64,000 bases of DNA from Corythoichthys intestinalis. Its lineage: Eukaryota; Chordata; Actinopteri; Syngnathiformes; Syngnathidae. The notes beneath the pieces were generated by a model that was not told the DNA's origin, did no database searches, and saw nothing but the letters and a program-made list of their open reading frames with translations. The position numbers were made by a program, and so were the translations under genes. The stretch lies in contig NC_080400.1 of NCBI RefSeq assembly GCF_030265065.1, positions 51,445,001-51,509,000 of the forward strand, written 5' to 3'. Positions 32,777 through 43,960 of this stretch are shown here, in pieces. Each line of letters starts with the position of its first letter. Positions within the stretch are counted from its first letter, which is position 1.

Positions 32777-33927
32777 TTATTTCCGCACTTGTGTTCGCAT
32801 TTTCCAGTTTACACGTGCTCTAAACGTCGACACTAGGACGGATAATGGCCATAAACGTGTAATTAATTGCACCTTAAACTTGAAGTGTGGACAGGTATAA
32901 AAATAGTTGCAAAATACCCTGGAGAAAATGATCTGTCCTAGTATAGACGTCAGGGCCATAGGTATTCCTGTTTACACCACATACACCTCGAACAGACAAA
33001 CAAAAACGCTTAGAAGAAACATGACAGAATGTACAATGTGATCGCATGAAAACTTCAAGTCAAAGTTATTTGTATTATAGCCATTACTTTTCACAATGTC
33101 GTACTTTTGAATTCTATATCTATGACAATCAGTATGTATATTTTTTAAGCAGTTGCATGGTCATGGTCTAATTTAACCAAAAATGGGCGACATATCAAAA
33201 CTCAAAACTTTCTTTGCTAGCGAAATATTTTTATCTTTGCATTCAGCCACACCAACACACACACACACCCCTACGCACCCACTCTCTTACAATCACGGGG
33301 CTTTTCAACGAAATGTCAAATCTCTCCATCTGACTCCAAATTAAGGGATTTTTGCTAATTAAACAGCTTCAGAGACCTATACCAAAGAAGAAACTCATTC
33401 ATCCAATGTTTAAAACAAGATTTTGTTTAAAAGTATCTGCATTTGTGAAGAAAAAAACAAGTATTACAAATCACATTGATCACATAAACAAATATTTATT
33501 TGTGCCAAACATTTCAAACTTCATTGAATCCACTGTCCACTTTGAAAGATCAATTTGTTTGGACAAAAACGAGCTCCGCATATCCCTCCAGAACAATTGC
33601 ATTATATCACACTGAAAAAACAAATGTTCAAGATAATCAATGTCATTTTCACAAAACACAAAACAAAATTGTGAACAAAATTAGATTTAAGTTTCTAGGA
33701 GTCTATAACCTGTTTGTGGCATGCATATAGGTCGATATTTGTGGTATCAGAAAATACATTTCTAAAGTTAAGCATTTTAAATTCACTTCTGATGGCACTA
33801 ATAGCCTATCAGCCCATAGAGAGCACCCATGAATAGACAATAATAGCACTTTCAGTAGTGGATGCTAAATTCCTTACAAACACTGCAAGTAAAGTATTAT
33901 TTATATTCATGGCCCTCAATCACAACA
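32777..33927. other. Intergenic part of unit B
   Basis: Counterpart of 4608-5700. It includes a CA-rich stretch (about 33256-33275) and the minus-strand L1/Tx1-like remnant (about 33480-33720), more decayed than in units A and D. No host gene is visible. Confidence 0.6.
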
Positions 33928-34496
33928 ATGTCTTCGTTGGGGCACGGGATGAACTTATTTACCTTTGGGACATAACAGGTGATGTCAATAACTAAATCAC
34001 ACTTGCAGCCAGTTAAAATGGATTCAAGTTGACTCAACCTCTGTCCTGTGTCCTTGTGTGTACCACATTGAGCATGGACAGAAAAAAAAAGACCAAAGAA
34101 CTGTCTGAGGACTTTAGAAGCAAAATTGTTAGGAAGCATGGGCAATCTCAAGGTTACAAGTCTCTCCAAAGATCTGAATGTTCCTGTGTCTACCGTGCGC
34201 AGTGTCATCAATAAGTGTGAAGCCCATTTTTACTAACCTCCCTAGATGTGGATGGAAAAGAAAAATTGATGAGAGATTTTAATCAAAGAGTGTGCGGATG
34301 GTGGATAAAGAACCTCAACTAACATCCAAACAAGTTCAAACTGTCCTGCAGTCCGAGAGTACAACAGTGTCAACCCGTACTATCCGTTGGCATCTGAATG
34401 AAAAGGGACTCTATAGTAGGATACCTAGGAAGACCCCACTTCTGACCCAGAGACAAAAAAAAAGTCAGGCTGGAGTTTGCCAAAACTTACCAGGTC
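33928..34496 (+). mobile_element. Tc1-like transposon, unit B copy, right side lost
   Basis: Matches the unit A copy from its left limit to just after the RLEFA-like region. Fragments of the N-terminal helix-turn-helix (KTKELSEDFRSKIVRKHG, about 34085-34160) and the next segment (about 34290-34460) are present in different frames. At about 34496 it changes abruptly into the repetitive block 34497-36732, and the catalytic C-terminal half is absent. Confidence 0.75.
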
Positions 34497-36732
34497 TAGC
34501 GCCCCCTAGTGAGAACAGGAAATGCCTTTTTTTACGAGACAGGTTCCTCCTCCAAGGGAAAAAAATCTGTTAACCTCAAACCTGCATCAGGGGAGCCTTA
34601 AGACCTGTGTTCAGGTGCCTGATGAAAAATATTGAGGTTTCGTTGAGGCGGAGGGGTCCAAACAGGAAAGTGAAAATGAACGTCAACAATTTGTCACGCA
34701 AAAAACTTTGAACAGTCATAACTCGGCAGATATACAACATATCTGCGCCAAACTTCCCGTGTTTATTGAGAGTCATACCCTGAAGGTTCTTGTAGGGGTC
34801 ATTTGCATCAACTCTACAGTGCCAACTAGTGGCGACAGAAAGAAGTTTTAAAAAAGGCCTTTCCTATTGGGTTTTTTCAACATAGAGCAAGGAAATTTGG
34901 GGAGTAGATACCTTATGCAAAACTGCTCCAAAAAGTCTCTTGCACCCATATTCCAAATCCAACAGGAAATCGGGTATTTTGGATCGAATGTGAAATTTTC
35001 ATGGGTTCACAGTAGGAGTTTACATTTGGAGGCTTGAATATGCACAAAAACTCGTAAAAATTTGCACATACATGCGGCTTTGGATAACGTTCGATAATCT
35101 TGCAATGTTACGAAAAAATGTAACAAAATGCCTCAGTGGCGCCCCCTTGAATTTTTCAAAAAGGCGTTTCCTATTAGGTTTTTTTAACATAGAGTGATGA
35201 AATTTGGGGAGTCGATACCTTGTGCAAAACTGCTCCAAAAAGTCTCTTGCACCCGTATTCCAAATCCAACAGGAAATCGGGTATTTTGGATCGAATGTGA
35301 AATTTTTATCGGTTCACAGTAGGAGTTTACATTTGGAGGCTTGAACATGCACGAAAACTCACAAAAATTTGGACATACATGCGGCGTTGCATAACGTTCA
35401 ATAATCTTGCAACGTTACGAAAACATGTAACAAAATGGCTCAGTGGCACCCCCTTGAAATTTTCAAAAAGGCCTCTCCATTTAGGTTTTTTCAACGTAGA
35501 GGGATGAAATTCGGAGAGTCGATACCTTGTACAAAACATCTCCAAAAAGTCTCTTGCATGCGTATTCCAAACCCAACAGGAAATCGGGTATTTTGGATTG
35601 AATGTGAAATTTTTATCGATTTACAGTGTGCACATTTTACACCTTGGCACCTAGGGAATTAGTTTGATCATTCTCAAAATTGGCGAGACTGTTCATGAGG
35701 CATATGAAATCTTAAGTTATCAAAATGGTGTGTTTTCATTCACGGGCCTGACCTGGGCGGGGTGCCAAAGTCGGCCATTTTTTCGCCAAAACACCGAATT
35801 CGGAAAATGACTGATAACTCCCTCATACAACGTTCAATCTATTTTAAATCTGGCATGTGTGTGAGGTATACCAGCCTGAGCAGGACTGGATTGAAAATTT
35901 ACCATTTGTGCTTGGCGCCTCCTAGTGGGAACAGGAAATGCCCTTTTTTTACGGGACACACACCTCCTCTAAAGGGAAAAAATCAATCTTCCTCAAACCT
36001 GCATAAGGGAAGCCTTAAGACCTGTGTTCAGGTGCCTGATGAAAAATATTGAGGTTTCGTTGAAGCGGAGGGGTCCAAACAGGAAAGTGAAAATGACCGT
36101 CAACAATTTGTCTCGCTAAAAACTTTGAACAGTCATAACTCGGCAGATATACAACATATCTGCGACAAACTTCCCGTGCTTGTTGAGAGTCATACCCTGA
36201 AGTGCCTTGTAGGGGTCATTTGCATCAACCCTACAGCGCCAACTAGTGGCAACAGAAAGTCACTCGTTTTTCCAATACATGTCCAGTTCTTTTCAGTTTT
36301 TTCATTGTAGTTTCAAGACCTATTAAAATACTTATTTACGGCCCATGTCCACGTGTCTGTCTGTTGCCGTGACGACCCTTTGTTTGCCATTTAAAGGAAA
36401 TATTTTTTTTCCAAAGAGTCAGGCAGCTTATAGAGCCACAATATTTGGCACACTTGGTCGAATTGGCCCAGTTAGAAGATTAATTTTGGTTTTGAACAAG
36501 GGCTTGGCTGCACAGCTCAGTAGTGGCTCCTTTTTTGTAGTACCCTCTCCAATAGGGGTTTTTATCTCTTGGGTGTGGTAATGTAAGAGGCGACTTTCGA
36601 GCATGTTAGGTTCTAATGAGATGATTAGAGAGGAGGATCTGCCACCACCCTGACCTGCACACAGTCCGAGTTGCGTGACGTCCGAGTTGCGCTAGATTGC
36701 GAGGGCCCGTTCAGTCCTGCTTGCAGGCCTAG
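34497..36732. repeat. Unclassified 2.2-kb repetitive element with internal tandem units
   Basis: Two related segments of about 360 bp (about 34500-34850 and 35905-36260, both with CTAGTG.GAACAGGAAATGCC and CCAACTAGTGGC) enclose about two and a half copies of a 308-bp unit (starting near 34856, 35164 and 35472; each with TCCAAAAAGTCTCTTGCA). Antisense open frames of 72 codons (35020-35238 and 35327-35545) are echoes of this repetition, not genes. The right end has a small hairpin CCTGCTTGCAGG followed by CCTAG and a T-run, a little like Helitron or Helentron ends. No coding capacity. Family unknown to me. Confidence 0.55.
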
Positions 36733-37179
36733 TTTTTTTTGTTACTGTCGCAATTTCTCTGATGTTAGATGATAACCGATCCAAACAAAGAAAAATTGAA
36801 AAAATAAACTTTTAAAAGGGTTAATATATGAAAAAGAACATTTCAACCACTCCTTGATGTTTGCGATTTCTGCATCGCGATCCTTGTTATATTACCATTT
36901 TTCACCCATAAAATCCCCCAAAAATCCAGCTGTGGCCATTCACAGCTGTGTCTTGACACTCGTTGATACATGCAACATGGAGTTTTTGGCTCGAAACAAG
37001 GTAAGTACGTGATAATATCTCATTAAAGTCATGGCGTCTGCAATTCTGCTCTTGTGTGCTCTCACCTCCAGTTCGGGTTTTTCTGTTTAAAAAAAAGTAT
37101 TTTTTTTTTTTTTTAAATGCCCTCCTGTTCAAAATTTTTCTTCCCCCAGAAAATTGAGATTTTAAGCATTCCAATGATG
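36733..37179. other. Unit B sequence inside the GGCGGAAAACA element
   Basis: Matches 58730-59187 of unit D: TGTTAGATGATAACCGATCC, CACCCATAAAATCCCC and a CCCCCAGAAAATTGAG stretch. No gene visible. Confidence 0.55.
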
Positions 37180-37187
37180 TATCACAC

Positions 37188-37700
37188 ATTGCCTGGTACA
37201 CCAGACTCACCGCTGTTCCAGCTATTGAGTCTGGCCACCATTCACGCGGATACAATTTCCAGGGATGAGCAAGCCACAGCAAACAGACAGCGGAGTGGAC
37301 CAATCAGCGACGGGCAGACGTGACGTTAGTAAAATGACGAGGGCAGGACGAGGGACTTGCGCGCGGAAGTAAACATATGAAGAGAGCGGAGTTTATTCAA
37401 TCTGGCTAGCGCGAGACAGACTGTTGTCAATGACTCGTGTCGATGTGTTTTTGATCATTTAAAACTGATTTTACCTTGGAACATATTCTCGGCTCTCCCG
37501 TTCACCATCTGTGTTGTTGTCGAGACGACTTTCGACGCGCAAGAGTGACGTTGTTCGTTAAGAACACGTCACGCAAATAAACGAATCTGATTTGTTGATT
37601 GATTTTGTACCTGCCCAAGAGGCCGTTAATGGGCTGGTTCCCAGACCTTTCTCTCTGTGTTTGAAAAATACAGGGAGAACAGTCTGGCAGAGCCAGGCAA
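37188..37700. mobile_element. hAT-like non-autonomous DNA transposon (513 bp)
   Basis: Ends ATTGCCTGG...CCAGGCAA, with an extended imperfect inverted match over about 20 bp (CCAGACT inside both ends). An 8-bp duplication TATCACAC (37180-37187 and 37701-37708) indicates a hAT-type insertion. No transposase is encoded. The site is empty in unit D (about 59184) and hit by a different insertion in unit A (20635). Confidence 0.75.
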
Positions 37701-37708
37701 TATCACAC

Positions 37709-39402
37709 ATGCATATCAGACAATTTTGAAATTTGGCCAAAATGGGGGTCGAAGAGCAGAACTTAAGTAGCCTGAGTGTTTTCCGCCATAAATAAATCGA
37801 TTGCGTCCACACACATCCAAGTGGTCCATTTCATTCAGGAGCATAAAATATCGCGTGAAATATGATATAAACATGCTTTTTGCTGTCATAGGCACTTTAG
37901 GCCTTTTCTGTTACACACAAAACAATGTTAATAAAGTTATACTTTATTTTAATTATATTGTTATTATTTAGTGATACAATTATATAAGTTGATCGACATT
38001 AGCTTTTTCTCTTTAATATTAAAAGGACAAAACATTATGCAGAGGTGTACTTATAATAATAAAAAAAATATAAACAAATGACACTATTTACAGTGGTTGC
38101 AGAGAGTTGGGGGGTGCGAAACATTTACGTCTTCCGGGGGGAGGATGTAACAAAATAATTGAGAAGCACTAGCCTAAGACAAGGTGGAGGAAATTATTAA
38201 CAGTTTACAATGAATGGCAGTACTGGCACACAACCTTCAAGCTTCCGTGGAGGTAAAAAAGAAATTCCAGTAAAAATTCTCTTAAAATAACGGAAATTTA
38301 TTTGGAATTATTTAGAGGTAGCTTACATGGTTGCAGGTCTGTCTGTACGTCTAGGATGCTTTTTAATCTTAATTGAGTTTGCACGTTATAGGACACATGA
38401 AACGTGGAAACTTTTAAATGATTTGTTTTACTTTTTAATTAACAACTACATTTGATAAGGAATGCAACGACTTTTTATATCCACAGTATAATAATAAAAT
38501 GCCAGTACCAAACTTTTTATTTTTTATTCATGTTTGGTCAAAAGACAGATTAGGTACGTATAATCCAACACTTAACACATAAACCTTTGAAATCGCTAAA
38601 TCTGAACAATTTGGAGATTATCCCAAAAAAAACAAAAAAATCCCTCAAAGAAAGACAATAAATACATCTAGCTGTTTTTGCCGTAGTTAACTATCAAAGA
38701 GAGCCGACCCATTTTTTTGTTCATAAGTGTAATGTGAGTGAGTGTTGCCTCAGGTTTTCAATAAATTACTTATGAAACTTGTTTAATAATAGCAATATAA
38801 AACAATTTTTTAAAAAAATAACTACTGCTTTGCTGCTGTGTGTGAGTCTGGCCTCCGAGGGGCACTGTGGCGCACACATTATTAAAGTCAAGATTTCATT
38901 ATTAATTGAACTAGTTTTTCACATAGGAGGAATATAAGATTTGAAGTAGTGTTGTATCACCTGTCTTTATGGTTTTACTACACGACTAGTTTTTTTTTTT
39001 TTTTTTTTGATATTTTTAATTTGAAGGTTAACTCCATAATTTCTACTGCTCGCGAGTTTTATTTCATTAATTTTTTTCTGTATTTATTTATTTTACAGTT
39101 AATGATCAGTCAAGATCAAAATCAGTTTTCCATTAGGTGTTAAAATGAAGTGGATGTTTTACTTTAAAAAATGTGCTTTTTTTCCCAAGTGTAACCTTTT
39201 AGTTTTCTGTCAATTTCCACATTTAAACGTGTATGAAAAAGACAACATACATACTAGAAATAACAGAACTTGTTTAATAGATTGAACACATGAGCATTGA
39301 GATTTAAATCAAAATGCCATAGCGGTAAAAGATTTAACTTAACAAACAATTTCAACAATTGTGATATCACTTATCGAACATGAACAAATTAACAACATCG
39401 AA
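37709..39402. other. End of unit B and AT-rich start of unit C
   Basis: 37709-38229 matches the unit ends at 27849-28377 and 59195-59740. 38230-39402 matches 1588-2806 and is the 3' flank of Ig gene 3, with poly-T near 38991-39008 and an ATTAAA polyadenylation candidate (39273-39278). No other gene is visible. Confidence 0.6.
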
Positions 39403-40257
39403 TTATTTTTCAATTTCAATGTCCTGGAATTGCTCTTTTCGTTTGCGGTAGAGGAATGCGGCAAGGACAACTGTGACAATGAAGAGTGTGGTGATAGTGA
39501 CAACGATTGCAGTGACTGCCGTGGTTGTCAGCAATCGTGGACTGCTCACGTTGTTGGCCACGGGCAGCGAACAGTCCAGGTGAAGGTCACAGTGTTTGGG
39601 GCCTACCATACTTTCCACCGTGCAGCGAGAGCTTCCACACTCCCGCTCGGTGATGTTGAAATGCAAGGTGGCTCCTGTGGGGTCCACAGTGGCCTGAGGA
39701 GGCAAGACCTTATTTCCACTGGTCTTGGACCAGATGTAATGCAAAGGTGGGGTGCCTTGCAGAAAGCTGCATTTCAGCGTCATACTGTTGTCTTCTTCGT
39801 CCACACTGCACAGAGGCTGACTGGGTGCCTCCATGACTGTCAGGTCTAAGATCTTCTTGTCCAGTTCTGGTAACTTCTTCACCAGACACCGGTACATCTC
39901 CGTGTCTGACGGACGTACATCTTTGATGTTGATAGACGCGTCTCCATTTTGGGGATCGGCTGATGTGAATTGGACCCTCCCCTCCATTGGTTTGTACAAA
40001 TCGGAATACAAGCGGCCGCCTGTAAACCAAATAATGGGTTGCTCCTCTCGGTCTGCAGACACGATACTCCACGAGACCTCCGTGTACTGCTTAGAGTCCA
40101 GGGTGTGACTGTACGCACAAGGTAGCTGGACACTTGACCCCCTGGCGACGTAGTAGTGTTTCCTTTCCTTCTGGATTTCCAGAGGGCATGTTGGACAAAT
40201 GTTGAAAAACACTCCCAGGAGGACAGAAGGCCAAAGGAGGTGCCACATCATCATCAT
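39403..40257 (-). CDS. CAR/CTX-like two-Ig-domain membrane protein, copy 3
   Basis: The frame encodes 284 residues from the ATG at 40257 (MMMMWHLLWPSVLLG). The frame is open further upstream, but those codons lie in the intron, before the acceptor at 40265/40266. It has a signal peptide, a V-type Ig domain with Cys47 (QLPCAYSHT), WSIVSADREE and MYRCLVKK, a second Ig domain with the four-cysteine CAR pattern and an NIT site, then a membrane helix and a short tail ending IEIEK. It differs from copies 1 and 4 at scattered sites (for example KERKHYY, CGSSRC, MVGPKHC, AAFLY), so it is the most diverged intact copy. The key cysteines are kept. It probably encodes a functional surface protein. Confidence 0.85.
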   Translation of the reverse strand: MMMMWHLLWPSVLLGVFFNICPTCPLEIQKERKHYYVARGSSVQLPCAYSHTLDSKQYTEVSWSIVSADREEQPIIWFTGGRLYSDLYKPMEGRVQFTSADPQNGDASINIKDVRPSDTEMYRCLVKKLPELDKKILDLTVMEAPSQPLCSVDEEDNSMTLKCSFLQGTPPLHYIWSKTSGNKVLPPQATVDPTGATLHFNITERECGSSRCTVESMVGPKHCDLHLDCSLPVANNVSSPRLLTTTAVTAIVVTITTLFIVTVVLAAFLYRKRKEQFQDIEIEK

Positions 40258-40265
40258 GTATACAC

Positions 40266-40749
40266 CTGAAAGTAAAAAACAAAAACATAATGGAATCAGT
40301 GACATGTATGGTTTTTTTTTTTCAACTAACACTATAAAGCATAGACTTGAACAGAAATTACTTTTTCATTACAAGTGTTACCAAAAAAAACAATGGAAAA
40401 CAGAAGATCACTGACATCAGTTACATGTATTTTGCCTCGTTACAAGTTTAAATGTTTTCAATCAGTCATGTTTACACTTTAAATAAAAATATACAATTGA
40501 GGACAGCAATTTTTTTTTTTCAAGTGTAAAAAAAGAATGGAAAACACATAAACACTGCCATCAATAACATGTTTTCTGCATGATTACAAGTGTAAAAGTT
40601 ATTAGTCAGCAATGCTTAGACTATCAAATGAAACAAAAAGATAACGGAACAATGCACTATTTAGCTCATGTGGAAACATATGTGTGGATCAATACACAAC
40701 ACCACAATTCTAATCTTTCACAAAAAAAAAAAAAGGTTGGATTTCTTAC
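40266..40749 (-). other. Intron in the 5' UTR of Ig gene 3
   Basis: Donor AAGCAG/GTAAG (exon end 40750) and acceptor ACTTTCAG (exon start 40265) on the minus strand. It lacks the hAT MITE of units A and D, and the unoccupied site is recognisable near 40330. Confidence 0.6.
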
Positions 40750-40843
40750 CTGCTTATCTTTAGGAAGGAAGATGCACACCAACGACAGCAACACTTGTCT
40801 GCTTTTTAGGCATTTGGTGTAAAAATTCATAACGAAAAAATAA

Positions 40844-40903
40844 CTTATATAGGAACGAGAAGATCAAAGCATCAAAGAGCTCAAAGGGCTCCTCGTGATG
40901 TCA
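40844..40903 (-). promoter_or_regulatory. Promoter of Ig gene 3: TATA box and altered CRE
   Basis: TATATAAG (40844-40851) is kept. The CRE position reads TGATGTCA on the plus strand (40896-40903), one base off the palindrome of the other three units. Confidence 0.5.
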
Positions 40904-40989
40904 CTCTTTGTTGACACGCCTCCACCGCCATGTTAGACGACTTGGGTACCGCTACTTCCGCTTTATTTCCGCACTTTTGCTTGCGACTT

Positions 40990-42261
40990 CCTTTTTACAC
41001 GTTCACCAACACTAACGCATCTCACCATCAAGATGATGCTGAACAAGTTTGCAAGCTACCCATCGACCTCAAATACCATAAGCCATGGAAACACCACGCA
41101 AGGAACCTACCAAAGTAGCAGAGTTAGAAAGCTATCCTGTAAGGATTACTAAACCAACTCCATGTTATAGTGATGAGTAAGCATGATTTAAAAAAACAGA
41201 AAAGTTGCTTGTAAGTTTGATTTGCAATTTGAAATAATACAACTGTCAAGAAAAAATCATGTAAATGACTACATGTTTCGAAACAGAAATCTTCGTGTGA
41301 AGGAGAGGTTATGTATGGACCTGTTATACAGTTTTATACCACTAGGTGGTATCAGATTTACGTGTTCGTTATGCTGACAATGGGAAGTACAAAAGAAATA
41401 ATAAATGGAAGGGTGAAGCAGCCAAGTGTCTCCGTATGTGTAGCTCTGTGTCGAGTGTTTACATTTAGGCGTAAAAATGAGCAACATAACAAAAGTAAAT
41501 AATATATGGCAGAAAGATGTGAGGGCAGAAAAAGGGTAGATAAAAGGGAAAACGAGGTGGGGTGGTAATGAGTCATGACCCATCTATCAGTCGTGGTGGG
41601 CCAGAACACTGCAGGGGTGGCAGTATGACACATGGACACGCACACACTCAAGGATGCTGGCCGTCATGCTGCTTCTCTCTATTCTACAGTGTAATGCACA
41701 GGCAAATGGAACACAGCACAGGGATGACATTGGGCCACAACCAGTGAAACACACCATCCAAGTGTGGGGCCTCATGACCAAGGATAGATGGTTACACACA
41801 GACAGCTGCAGGGAGACAAAGGGAGCACTACAGTAGAGCTGCACACACCTCATTCATATTTTATTAGGCAGCATATGCAAGGGTTAGGAAAAGGTAAAGA
41901 AGACTACCTGGCATGAGGGACTGGGGGGTATTTAAAGCCACAGTAAACAGGCAGCCTTGTTTAAAAAGCCAAGCCCTGAATGTGACCATCTTTCCACTAA
42001 GGCGTTGATCACAGCAGGGTTACCATGCCAACAGATTAGGGACTCCTAATTTAGCTCCTGACTAGTAGGCACAGCTACACATATGCAGACTTGCCATCAA
42101 AGTCTGTGCTGGATACTGTTAACTAATTGGTTAACGATTGACGATGGTAGATAAACCAGCTCTGCTGTAAAAATGAACTGCTTTTACAATATCCACATTG
42201 TAACTTGGCATGTTTCCACTAAGAAAAGTGAAACTCAGGAAACAGATCGGCAACCTTCCCA
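40990..42261. other. Sequence unique to unit C
   Basis: From about 40990 the unit C sequence departs from units A, B and D and replaces the segment they have between the promoter and about 5480. I recognise no mobile element here. A 60-codon frame at 41654-41836 starts with a signal-peptide-like segment (MLAVMLLLSILQCNAQA) and an NGT site, but no continuation, splice site or family can be named. It may hold a decayed host exon or an old element. Confidence 0.35.
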
Positions 42262-43122
42262 GATAGCAGACCGACGTTAAATAAACGTTGATTTTCCATT
42301 AAAATCATCAGTATGGTTGGCATCGAAATTTTCAAAAGTTGAAACAACGTTGTTCTATGGTATGTCGGCGATGGTTGGGTTAACATTCTTTTATAGTTGA
42401 TGAACTAATGTTGACAAATAGTTGATTTATGATTGACCAGGAAATATGATTGGAAAGTCATTGAATTATGGATGAGCGAGCGTTTTGGTCGAAAACATAT
42501 CATTGATTCAGCGTTGTTCCAATATTATTGATAATCAAAATTAGTGCTGCAACGATTAATCGAATTAAATTTTGTTGCTTCGAGTATTCGTTTAACTAAA
42601 GGGGCGTGGATACACTGCCCTCTGGTCTGCCTCTTTTCACATGGCTGAATCCAACTGCTTCCCGTTAAGACCATCGTAAGTTAAGTTTTTGTTTGAGCTA
42701 ATGTTTTTTAATGCATTCATAGTTTAGTTTGTAGGTATATTTAGCTGTTTTTGTGGGAATATGTCTCTGAAACATTTGTTAAGAGCATTGTAAAAAAAAA
42801 AAAACTAGCATTTTATAGCATTTAAGCAGGCGGACTTTTTCTAGGTAAGTTATCCAATTGTTCTTTTGCCGTGCGTGAATCCTCTTTTTTTTTTTTTTTT
42901 TAAATATACCGTTTAAGGCTCAGCTCAGGTATTTTAATTTTTCATGTTCCTTATCCGATTACTCGAACCAACTAGTCCATCGATTAATCGACTACTAAAA
43001 TATTCCGATAGCTGCAGCCCTAATCGAAATAACGTTTAGGTTTTGTAAGGATTTCAACGTTGAAACAACATTAATTGAGGGTGCAAAAGTGACATTGATT
43101 CAATGATATAAGATCAACAGCG

Positions 43123-43125
<3 letters not shown>
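42262..43125. repeat. Degenerate AACGTTGA-rich repeat, split by a hAT MITE
   Basis: The sequence carries many spaced variants of AACGTTGA / CATTGATTCA (for example 42286, 42346, 43060, 43095), a composition seen in some fish repeat families. It is interrupted at 42542-43022 and runs into a TA microsatellite on the right. Family not identified. Confidence 0.5.
42542..43022. mobile_element. hAT-type MITE (481 bp)
   Basis: Inverted ends TAGTGCTGCAACGATTAATC and (right end, complement) TAGGGCTGCAGCTATCGG, with matching subterminal GATTAATCGA blocks. Flanks ATCAAAAT (42534-42541) and ATCGAAAT (43023-43030) agree at seven of eight bases, as expected of an old hAT duplication. No coding sequence. 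Confidence 0.75.
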
Positions 43126-43185
<60 letters not shown>

Positions 43186-43311
43186 TTGTAAACCAATAAA
43201 ACTGCTACAAAAATCAATTAAACGAACAATAAAATATATTTTTATAATGGTCAAAATTGTTTTTCCAACAGATCATGTGACTAGCACCTGAGACAGTTAC
43301 TTTGCATATAA

Positions 43312-43373
<62 letters not shown>
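43125..43373. repeat. Two (TA)n microsatellites
   Basis: 43125-43181 and 43324-43373 are almost pure TA, separated by about 140 bp of AT-rich sequence. Confidence 0.9.
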
Positions 43374-43375
<2 letters not shown>

Positions 43376-43376
<1 letters not shown>

Positions 43377-43960
43377 GGGAGGGCAATTTTATTTTTCAAG
43401 TGAATTTTTTCTTTGATTTAAAATATTTTTTGATTGAAGCAACTTTTTTTGGGATTGAATGATTTAAACACAGATGTCTTACCCATAAAATGGTCAAAAC
43501 ACAAAAAGGATTGCTTCAATCAACGAAAACTTTTTCAATGAAAAATTAAGTGTTCAAATGCAAATTTTTCAATCTCAAATATTTTTTCGCATTCAGAAAC
43601 TTTATCTATGATTGAAATTTTTCTTTTTTTGATTGAGGGGATTTTTCTTTTTGAAAATATATTTTTCATGAAGCAACTTCTTTTTTGGTTGAAGACAAAA
43701 ATGTCCTAGCCAAAATGTGGCCCAAACACAAATCAACTTTACTTCAATCAAAAAAGTGCTTCAATGCCCAAAAAAAAAAAAAAATCAAAGGAAAAAAGCT
43801 TTCACATGCATTTTTTTTTTTTTTCAGTTTCAAATTTATTTTTGCATTCAGACACATTGTTTTTTTTTTTTTTTTATTGATGCGAATTTTTTTGGGGGGG
43901 GGGTGAAAATATATATTTTGATTGGAGCAACTTTTTTTTGATTGAATAATAAAAACACAA
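43376..43960. repeat. Degenerate repeats of a GATTGAAGCAACTTTTTT motif
   Basis: Variants of TTTTTTGATTGAAGCAACTT and AAACACAAA recur about every 100-250 bp (near 43430, 43500, 43673, 43735, 43918). T-runs cause the short poly-Phe open frames here. Not coding. Probably an old tandem or inverted AT-rich repeat. Confidence 0.55.

Noticed and set aside
35020-35545. Two similar 72-codon minus-strand frames
   Set aside because: They repeat because the DNA repeats every 308 bp. The protein has no recognisable features.
40258-40332. Upstream ATG of Ig gene 3 giving 309 residues
   Set aside because: The extra codons lie in the intron before the conserved splice acceptor, and the other copies start at the ATG eight bases after it.
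43685-43941. Phe/Lys-rich open frames near the TA microsatellites
   Set aside because: They are translations of poly-T and poly-A runs.
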